A stretch of 64,000 bases of DNA from Streptomyces sp. CB02056 (lineage in GTDB: Bacteria; Actinomycetota; Actinomycetes; Streptomycetales; Streptomycetaceae): contig NZ_LIPD01000005.1 in NCBI RefSeq assembly GCF_001905545.1, positions 124,001 to 188,000 of the forward strand, written 5' to 3'. How positions within the stretch are numbered: position 1 is the stretch's first letter; each line of letters starts with the position of its first letter. Made by a program: the position numbers and the translations under genes. The notes beneath the pieces were generated by a model. That model had not been told where the DNA came from. It worked only from the letters and a program-made list of their open reading frames with translations, and made no database searches. This document shows, in pieces, positions 58,617-64,000 of this stretch.

Positions 58617-59557
58617 CGTCCGTCCTCCTGTTGCTCGGTCAGGGCGAGGAACGCCGCCTCCAGGGGCGGCACCACCGGGGCGACCTCGCGCACCCGGACC
58701 TCCGCCCGCACCAGCGCCGCGACCAGTTCCTCGACGGCCGGGCCCGGCGCGCGCACCACCAGCGCCCCGGCCGCGCGTCCCGTCCCGGCCTTCGCCGCGA
58801 CCCGCACCCCGGCGACCCGGGCGGCCACCCGCCGGGCGGCGGCCGGATCGGAGGTGAGCAGCCGGTGGTCGAGCGCGCGGTCGTCCGCGGCCAGCTCGCC
58901 GAGCGGACCGGAGAAGCGGACCCGTCCGGTCGCCAGGATGGTGACCTCGTCGCAGAGCGCCTCCAGGTCGTCCATCCGGTGGCTGGAGAGCACCACGGTC
59001 ACGCCGTCGGCGGCGAGCCGGCGCAGCGCCCCGTGCACGTGCTGCTTGCCCGCCGGGTCCAGGCCGTTGGACGGCTCGTCGAGCACCAGCAGCCGGGGTT
59101 CGGTGAGCAGCGCCGCGGCCAGTCCGAGGCGCTGCCGCATGCCGAGCGAGAAGCCCCGCACCCGGTCGTCGGCTACGTCGCTGAGCCCGACCTCGGCCAG
59201 CACCTCGTCGATCCGGCGGGCCCGGCCGTCCTGCCCGCGCAGCGTCGCCAGCGCGGCCAGGTTCCGCCGTGCGGTCAGCGACGGGTAGAGCCCGGGCCCG
59301 TCCACGAAGCCGGCCACCCCGGGCGGCGCGGGCCGGGCCCGGCCGACCGGTCTGCCCAGCACCTCCAGGTCGCCCTCGTCGGCGGCGGCCAGTCCGAGCA
59401 GCAGCCCGAGCAGCGTGGTCTTCCCGGCGCCGTTCGGCCCGGCCAGTCCGTGGATCCGCCCGGGCGCGAGCTCCAGTCCGACGGCGTCGAGCGCGACGAC
59501 GTCGCCGAAACACTTCGTCAGTGCCCGTGCGCGTACGGCAGGTTGGTTTTCCGTCAT
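58613..59557 (-). CDS. ABC transporter ATP-binding protein (ABC-2 exporter type)
   Basis: 314 aa from the ATG at 59557 with an excellent GAAGGAG site; the open frame reaches 60685 but only this start gives the family N-terminus. Motifs are Walker A G-P-N-G-A-G-K-T-T, signature F-S-L-G-M-R-Q-R-L-G-L, Walker B L-L-V-L-D-E-P-S-N-G-L-D-P, and the switch His in S-S-H-R-M. The C-terminal ~90 residues are the variable extension usual in DrrA/CcmA-like exporters. It pairs with the downstream permease (ATGA overlap). An AAAC-N7-GTTT element at 59708-59722 lies about 150 bp upstream and may control it. Confidence 0.93.
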   Translation of the reverse strand: MTENQPAVRARALTKCFGDVVALDAVGLELAPGRIHGLAGPNGAGKTTLLGLLLGLAAADEGDLEVLGRPVGRARPAPPGVAGFVDGPGLYPSLTARRNLAALATLRGQDGRARRIDEVLAEVGLSDVADDRVRGFSLGMRQRLGLAAALLTEPRLLVLDEPSNGLDPAGKQHVHGALRRLAADGVTVVLSSHRMDDLEALCDEVTILATGRVRFSGPLGELAADDRALDHRLLTSDPAAARRVAARVAGVRVAAKAGTGRAAGALVVRAPGPAVEELVAALVRAEVRVREVAPVVPPLEAAFLALTEQQEDGR

Positions 59558-59707
59558 GGCTCCTTCTCGCGGTTCCCCAGGGAACCTAGGGGGTTGACCG
59601 GGCGCCGTCAGGTGCGCCCGGTTGAACTCCGGCGGAACAGCAGCGGCCCGCGCCGTGGCGGTCCTGCGAGCGTCCTGCGGGTGCACCGGGTGGAAACCTT
59701 CACATGA

Positions 59708-59722
59708 AAACGGATATCGTTT
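59708..59722. promoter_or_regulatory. AAAC-N7-GTTT element, copy 1
   Basis: AAAC and GTTT half-sites around the spacer GGATATC, in an AT-rich patch between the divergent ABC ATPase and methyltransferase genes. It matches copy 2 at 60692-60706, with 12 of 15 positions identical (AAACRGWTAYCGTTT). Confidence 0.5.
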
Positions 59723-59812
59723 CGCTGGCCGGGCACGATCCGCCGGGCCCGCGCCGGACCGGTTGCGGAGCCTGGTGAACATGACAAACATGGGCGGAAG
59801 GCGAAGCCTCGA

Positions 59813-60598
59813 ATGCGCACGGACACGGCGGGAGTCGGGATGCGAGTGGACGCCGCTCTGGCCGGGACCTGGGTGGACCGCTGGGAGCGCCAGCAGGAGC
59901 GGTACGCGGTGGAGCGCGAGGAGCGGTTCACCGTCATCGCCGACGTACTGGAACAGACCGTCGGCCACCGCGCGCGGCCGCTCGTCGCGGACCTCGGCAG
60001 CGGCCCCGGCTCGCTGTCGGCACGGGTCGCGGCCCGCCTGCCGCACGCCGAGATCATCGCGGTCGACATCGACCCGCTGCTGCTCGCCCTCGGCCGCGCC
60101 CGGCACCCCCGCGTCGCGCGCTGGGTCGAGACCCTGATCGGCCGCCCCGGCTGGATCGGGGACCTCGCCCTCGACCGCCCGCTGGACGCCGTGGTCTCCA
60201 CCACCGCGCTGCACTACCCGCCGCCGGACGCCCTGCTCGGGATCTACCGCGACCTCGCCGGCGCGCTGCGGCCCGGCGGCGTCCTGGTCAACGGCGACCA
60301 CCTCATCCCCGAGGAGCCGCCGCTCGCCGAACTCGCCCTCGCGATCGGCCGCCGCCGCGCCCAGCGCAAGGGCACCGGCGCCGCCGAGGACTGGTCCCAG
60401 TGGTGGGCCGCGGCCGGGCGGGTCCCCGAGTTCGCCGACCTGCTGACGGCCCGAGAGCGGCAGCTGCCCCCGACCGACGGCCCCGGCAACGGCCTGTCGG
60501 CCGCCCGGCACGGCGAACTGCTGCGGGAGGCCGGCTTCCGCCAGGCCGGACCGGTGTGGCAGTACGGCACCAGCTCCGTCCTGGTGGCCCTGCGCTGA
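59813..60598 (+). CDS. SAM-dependent class I methyltransferase
   Basis: 261 aa from the ATG at 59813; an in-frame ATG at 59840 behind GGGAG gives 252 aa and is equally possible. The Rossmann methyltransferase motif I is V-A-D-L-G-S-G-P-G-S-L-S, followed by an acidic strand end I-A-V-D-I-D-P-L-L-L, a motif near D-A-V-V-S-T-T-A-L-H-Y and L-R-P-G-G-V-L-V-N-G-D-H. The closest familiar group is small-molecule O- or N-methyltransferases of the ubiquinone/menaquinone-like type; the acceptor cannot be read from sequence. It is divergent from the ABC exporter and is followed by a strong hairpin (60610-60644), so it is monocistronic. It shares a putative operator type with the downstream PLP operon. 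Confidence 0.88.
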   Translation: MRTDTAGVGMRVDAALAGTWVDRWERQQERYAVEREERFTVIADVLEQTVGHRARPLVADLGSGPGSLSARVAARLPHAEIIAVDIDPLLLALGRARHPRVARWVETLIGRPGWIGDLALDRPLDAVVSTTALHYPPPDALLGIYRDLAGALRPGGVLVNGDHLIPEEPPLAELALAIGRRRAQRKGTGAAEDWSQWWAAAGRVPEFADLLTARERQLPPTDGPGNGLSAARHGELLREAGFRQAGPVWQYGTSSVLVALR

Positions 60599-60609
60599 CC
60601 CCGCCCCAA

Positions 60610-60644
60610 GTGCCCATGCGGGAAGCCGGGTTCCGCATGGGCAC
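60610..60644 (+). terminator. Hairpin terminator after the methyltransferase
   Basis: Perfect 12-bp arms GTGCCCATGCGG and CCGCATGGGCAC with an 11-nt loop, followed by a short T-containing stretch, 12 bp after the stop. Confidence 0.75.
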
Positions 60645-60687
60645 AGTCTTTGCGAGGGCGTGACAGAAAGCGCCCTGTTGATCACCC

Positions 60688-60710
60688 AGGGAAACAGTTA
60701 CCGTTTCCCT
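60688..60710. promoter_or_regulatory. Perfect inverted repeat upstream of PLP operon (AAAC-N7-GTTT copy 2)
   Basis: AGGGAAAC-N7-GTTTCCCT, perfect 8-bp arms with spacer AGTTACC, centred about 74 bp before the ATG at 60773. A weak TTGATC (60678-60683) lies just upstream, so the element could overlap a promoter and act as an operator. It contains the same 15-bp core as copy 1 at 59708-59722. Confidence 0.6.
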
Positions 60711-60772
60711 CGGTCGCCGACGTCCCTGCCGCGCACGCCTCACGCCGACTTCTCACGGAGAGCTGGTTTCGC

Positions 60773-62284
60773 ATGCGGTCCTCACCGCTGTATCTCGAAC
60801 CACGGTTGGAGCCCCCGCTCCGGTCCCTCCTGGCGGAACGCGACCTCCTGCACACCCTGACCGACGCGCTGGGCTCCCCCCTCAACCTGCTCCTGCCCGA
60901 GCAGATCGCGGACAACCTGGCACGCTTCCGGGCCGTCTACCGCAAGCACCGCCTCACCGGCCGGATCCACTTCGCCCACAAGGCGAACCGCTCCAGCGCC
61001 CTGGTCCGCCGGCTCGCCGCCACCGACGCCGGACTGGACGTCGCCTCGCTCGCCGAGCTCCAGCACGTGCTCGGGGCCGGCTGCCCGCCCGAGCGGATCA
61101 TGGCGACCGGCCCGAAGAACCGCGAGTACCTCTGGCTGGCGGCCCGCACCGGCGCCACCGTCCACCTGGACTCCCGCGCCGAACTCGACGCCCTGGCCGG
61201 CCTGGTGCGCGCGCACGCCCTGCCCCCGGTGCCCGTCATGCCGCGGCTGTCGGGCTTCCGGGCGCCGGGCACCACGGTGCTCACCCGGCCGAGCCGGTTC
61301 GGCACCGACGTCGCCGAACTCGACGGCCTGCTCGACGCGCTGGAGCGCCACCGGGACGCCGTCGAGACGACCGGGGTCGCCTACCACCTGGACACCACCG
61401 GCGTGCCGGAGAAGGCCGTCGCCCTGGAGACCTGCGTCACCGTGCTGAACGAGTGCCGGCGCCGGGGCCTGAACCCCCGCACCATCGACATCGGCGGCGG
61501 GTTCGGCGTCAGCTACCTGGCGGACGCCGCCCAGTGGGAGCGGTACACCAGCGAGCTGACCGACGCCGTCCTCGGCCAGCGCCCCGCCCTCACCTGGCAG
61601 GGCCACGGCTACGGGCTGCGCGCCGAGTCCGGCCGGCTGCGCGGCGCCCTCGGCCTCTACCCGGCGCACCGCCCGGTGGCCGCCGAGGCCTACCTGGACG
61701 AGCTGCTCTCGACCCCGGCGCCCACGCTCGGCCGGCCGCTCGGCACGCTGCTGCTGGAGAACCTCTACGACCTGGCGGTGGAGCCCGGCCGGGCGCTGGC
61801 CGACCAGTGCGGGGCGACGCTCGCCCGCGTCCTGGAGGTCCGGCAGACCCCGGCCGGCGAGCGCCTGGTGCGGCTGGAGATGAACGCCCGGGACGTGGGC
61901 CTGGAGGAGCACGGGGTGCTGATGGACCCGCTGCTGGTCCCCCGCCCCGGCTCCCCGGCCGCGCCGGACGGCTCGGAGGGCCCGGACTCGCCGGACGGCC
62001 CGGTCGGGGTGTACCTGATCGGCAACCTCTGCCTGGAGACCGACCTGATCACCCGCCGGACGGTCTTCCTGCCCCGCCTCCCCGCCCCCGGCGACCTGCT
62101 CGCCTTCGCCAACACCGCGGGCTACCTGATGGACTTCAGCGCCGGCTCGGCGCTGCGCCAGCCCGTCGCGCGCAAGGTCGCCGCGTACCGGCAGGACGGC
62201 GCCTGGCGGTGGCGCCTGGACGAGCAGTACTGGCCCGTCGACGTGACGGCGGGCGCGGAACACCGGGGGGACGGACACGCATGA
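60773..62284 (+). CDS. Y4yA-type PLP-dependent fold-III enzyme (decarboxylase/racemase-like)
   Basis: 503 aa from the ATG at 60773; the frame is open from 60650, but the preceding part has no family similarity and contains the upstream operator. The sequence follows the alanine racemase/diaminopimelate decarboxylase fold: PLP lysine in H-F-A-H-K-A-N (K70), D-V-A-S-x-x-E-L, G-P-K-N, the phosphate-binding I-D-I-G-G-G-F-G, E-P-G-R-A-L, and the second-subunit motif G-N-L-C-L-E-T-D with the Cys and Asp used by decarboxylases. The gene is translationally coupled (ATGA) to the cysteine synthase-like gene. By analogy with siderophore clusters pairing a CysK homologue with a fold-III decarboxylase, it may decarboxylate an amino-acid-derived intermediate; the reaction is not established. 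Confidence 0.87.
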   Translation: MRSSPLYLEPRLEPPLRSLLAERDLLHTLTDALGSPLNLLLPEQIADNLARFRAVYRKHRLTGRIHFAHKANRSSALVRRLAATDAGLDVASLAELQHVLGAGCPPERIMATGPKNREYLWLAARTGATVHLDSRAELDALAGLVRAHALPPVPVMPRLSGFRAPGTTVLTRPSRFGTDVAELDGLLDALERHRDAVETTGVAYHLDTTGVPEKAVALETCVTVLNECRRRGLNPRTIDIGGGFGVSYLADAAQWERYTSELTDAVLGQRPALTWQGHGYGLRAESGRLRGALGLYPAHRPVAAEAYLDELLSTPAPTLGRPLGTLLLENLYDLAVEPGRALADQCGATLARVLEVRQTPAGERLVRLEMNARDVGLEEHGVLMDPLLVPRPGSPAAPDGSEGPDSPDGPVGVYLIGNLCLETDLITRRTVFLPRLPAPGDLLAFANTAGYLMDFSAGSALRQPVARKVAAYRQDGAWRWRLDEQYWPVDVTAGAEHRGDGHA

Positions 62285-63615
62285 GGTACGACAGCATCAC
62301 CGACGCCATAGGCAACACCCCGCTGGTCCGGATCGACCCGGCGGTCACCGGCCTGCGGCACATCGACCTGTACGCCAAGCTGGAACTGCTCAACCCCTTC
62401 GGCTCGGTCAAGGACCGCGCCGCCTGGAACATGACCCGCGAGGCGATCCCCGGCGCCGTCGAGCGCGGCGACACCGTCGTGGAACTGTCGAGCGGCAACA
62501 CCGCCAAGGCGCTCGCGCTCATCGCCGGCCTGCACGGACTGCCGTTCAAGAGCGTCACCAACCGGATGCGGGTCCCCGAGATCAAGGACCTGCTCCTGCT
62601 GCTCGGCGCGGAGATCGAGGAGCTGCCCGGCCGCACCGAGTGCCTCGACCCGACCGACACCGACGACCCGCTCACCCGCATCCACCGGATGCTCTCCGAG
62701 GCGGAGTCCGGCTACCTGCACACCGACCAGTACTACAGCCGGCTCAACCTCGACGCCCACCTCACCGGCACCGGCCCCGAGATCGTCCGGGACCTCGACG
62801 GCCGCGCCCCGGACCACTTCATCGCCTGCGTCGGCACCGCCGGCTCCTCCACCGGCGTGGCGGCCGTGCTGCGCGCCCACGACCCGGCCGTCGACGTGCT
62901 CGGACTGGTCGCCCACAAGTCCGACTTCATCCCGGGCATCCGCACCATCGACGAGGTGCACGAGGTCGGGCTGTTCGACCCCGCCACCTACGACACCATC
63001 GCGACGGTGACCGCCGACCAGGCCATCGACGGCATGCTCACCCTGGTGCGCCGCTGCGGCCTGCCGGCCGGCCCGACCGGCGGCGGCGCCTTCTTCGGCG
63101 CTCTGCGCCACCTCCGCTCCGTGGACGAGGAGTTGACGCAGCGGGGCTCGGGCGAGCGGCGCACCGCCGTGTTCATCGTCTGCGACCGGGTGGAGAGCTA
63201 CCTGAGCTACATCCGCAAACGGCGGCCCGAGCTGTTCAACCAGCCCGCCCGGCCGAACACGGTGGCCACCGTGACACCGGCCGAACTGGCCGCCGCCCGG
63301 GTCGTCGAGGTCGACGCCGCCCGGAAGTGGATCGCCGAGGAGCGGCCGCTGGTGGTCGACCTGCGCGGACCGGCCGCGTACGCGGCGCTGCACATCGAGG
63401 GCTCGGTCAACATCGTCGACGAGCTGTTCGACGAACTCCTGCACGGCGGCCTGCCGTTCGGCACCCGGCAGCCGGTGCTGCTGGCCTGCCCGGTCGGCGA
63501 GAAGTCGGCCGTCTACGCGGCGCTGCTCACCCGGATGGGACACCGGGACGCGCGCAGCCTGGCCGGCGGCGTCATCGCCTGGCGCGACGCGGGCGCGCCG
63601 CTGGTCCGGGACTGA
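62281..63615 (+). CDS. Cysteine synthase-like PLP enzyme fused to a rhodanese domain
   Basis: 444 aa. Residues 1-~320 are a fold-II PLP enzyme: I-G-N-T-P-L-V-R, the lysine motif N-P-F-G-S-V-K44-D-R, substrate loop S-S-G-N-T-A-K, and a G-T-A-G-S-S-T-G phosphate-binding loop. The unusual point is the C-terminal ~100 residues, a rhodanese domain (L-V-V-D-L-R-G-P-A-A-Y-A-A-L-H-I-E-G-S-V-N-I) with the persulfide cysteine C403 in A-C-P-V-G-E-K-S. The single chain could thus form an amino-acrylate from O-acyl/phospho-serine or a similar donor and receive sulfane sulfur from its own rhodanese, or the domain may be regulatory. The start overlaps the Y4yA stop, and a cysteine-desulfurase-like gene follows 12 bp later. 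Confidence 0.92.
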   Translation: MRYDSITDAIGNTPLVRIDPAVTGLRHIDLYAKLELLNPFGSVKDRAAWNMTREAIPGAVERGDTVVELSSGNTAKALALIAGLHGLPFKSVTNRMRVPEIKDLLLLLGAEIEELPGRTECLDPTDTDDPLTRIHRMLSEAESGYLHTDQYYSRLNLDAHLTGTGPEIVRDLDGRAPDHFIACVGTAGSSTGVAAVLRAHDPAVDVLGLVAHKSDFIPGIRTIDEVHEVGLFDPATYDTIATVTADQAIDGMLTLVRRCGLPAGPTGGGAFFGALRHLRSVDEELTQRGSGERRTAVFIVCDRVESYLSYIRKRRPELFNQPARPNTVATVTPAELAAARVVEVDAARKWIAEERPLVVDLRGPAAYAALHIEGSVNIVDELFDELLHGGLPFGTRQPVLLACPVGEKSAVYAALLTRMGHRDARSLAGGVIAWRDAGAPLVRD

Positions 63616-63627
63616 GCGGGGCCGGCC

Positions 63628-64000
63628 ATGACCACCCCCGACGAAACCCTCGGCGAACTCCACGACTGGCACCGCGCGTTGCGGGACCAGTTCCCCATCG
63701 TCACCGGCCACCCCGACCAGGCGTACCTGGACAGCGCGGCCACCTCGCAGAAGCCCCGGGCGGTGCTCGACACCGTCCAGCGCTACCTGACCACCGCCAA
63801 CGCCAACGCCGGCCGCGGCACCTACACCTGGGCCAACGCCACCACCGCGCTGGTCGACCGCACCCGCACCCGGGTCGCCCGCTTCCTCGGCGACCCGGCC
63901 CCCCGGCAGCGCTCCGGCGTCCACTTCGTCAGCGGCGCGACCGAGGGGCTGCGCGCGGTGGCCCGGGACTGGCTCCCCCACCACCTGCGGGACGGCGACG
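63628..64000 (+). CDS. Class V aminotransferase / cysteine desulfurase-like protein (3' end outside window)
   Basis: The first 124 residues, starting at the ATG at 63628. The start is typical of SufS-type and related class V PLP enzymes: L-R-D-Q-F-P-I, then A-Y-L-D-S-A-A-T-S-Q-K-P-R-A-V, N-A-N-A-G-R-G-T-Y (where SufS has an N-x-x-R-G-x-H-x-L motif), and F-V-S-G-A-T-E-G-L. The Tyr in place of the usual His after R-G-T, and A-T-E-G in place of T-T-E, hint at a divergent member. The PLP lysine and any catalytic Cys lie beyond the window. It is 12 bp after the cysteine synthase-rhodanese gene, so clearly the third gene of the operon; a desulfurase could charge the rhodanese with sulfur. Confidence 0.85.
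   Translation, partial: MTTPDETLGELHDWHRALRDQFPIVTGHPDQAYLDSAATSQKPRAVLDTVQRYLTTANANAGRGTYTWANATTALVDRTRTRVARFLGDPAPRQRSGVHFVSGATEGLRAVARDWLPHHLRDGD

Noticed and set aside
57180..59557. Assigning the ABC exporter to peptide export or self-resistance
   Set aside because: It is separated from the NRPS cluster by the carbohydrate genes and the secreted phosphoesterase, is coupled to the latter, and nothing in the sequence links it to the peptide.
60688..60710. Reading the inverted repeat as a Zur or iron-box site
   Set aside because: Its arms and 7-bp spacer do not match the actinobacterial Zur consensus (7-1-7, TGAAAAT type) or the DmdR iron box. Left as an unidentified operator.

Overview
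This is a very GC-rich, densely coding window with frequent GTG starts, ATGA/GTGA overlaps between genes and long stop-free shadow frames. It looks like a chromosomal segment of a streptomycete-type actinobacterium (Streptomyces or Kitasatospora; genus inferred, not shown). I saw no tRNA, rRNA, CRISPR array or intact insertion sequence.

Layout. Positions 1-9710 hold ordinary genes: the 3' end of a haem-peroxidase-like gene, a NarL-type two-component pair, a Tat-exported PAF-acetylhydrolase-like esterase, an integrase remnant, a secreted protein built from four ~80-residue repeats, a small conserved-looking protein, a prolyl iminopeptidase, a DUF2264 protein and a GNAT acetyltransferase. Positions 9804-48914 (all minus strand) are a nonribosomal peptide cluster transcribed serine hydrolase -> NRPS-1 (5800 aa, modules 1-5) -> NRPS-2 (6631 aa, modules 6-10) -> mbtH. 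Positions 49836-54372 are a carbohydrate group: a G6PDH-like gene overlapping a GH15 gene, divergent from a 6-phosphogluconolactonase-like propeller. Positions 54428-59557 are an ABC exporter pair followed by a large secreted propeller/phosphoesterase. Positions 59813-64000 hold a methyltransferase and a tightly coupled PLP-enzyme operon: Y4yA-type fold-III enzyme, cysteine synthase-rhodanese fusion, class V aminotransferase cut by the window edge.

The NRPS cluster is the highlight. Every C-domain subtype agrees with the presence or absence of an epimerization (E) domain upstream. The last module ends in an E domain, and no thioesterase (TE) domain exists anywhere. The upstream serine hydrolase has S-x-x-K, Y-x-N and H-x-G motifs plus a C-terminal extension, which is the hallmark of stand-alone penicillin-binding-protein-type thioesterases that cyclise peptides head to tail. 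Module 1 has no starter C domain, so it leaves a free N-terminal amine. The inferred product is a cationic cyclic deca- or nonapeptide with six potential D centres: X1 - D-?2 - D-(Val-like)3 - D-aa4 - X5 - D-(basic)6 - Thr7 - D-(basic)8 - (Val-like)9 - D-X10. X1, X5 and X10 share nearly the same unassigned pocket code. Module 2 is strange: its adenylation (A) domain is reduced to a ~70-residue degenerate stub while its C, T and E domains look intact. The residue must be supplied in trans, or the module is bypassed.

A second lead is the 3' end. A 15-bp element of shared form AAAC-N7-GTTT lies in both the ABC/methyltransferase intergenic region and the promoter region of the PLP-enzyme operon, suggesting common control.
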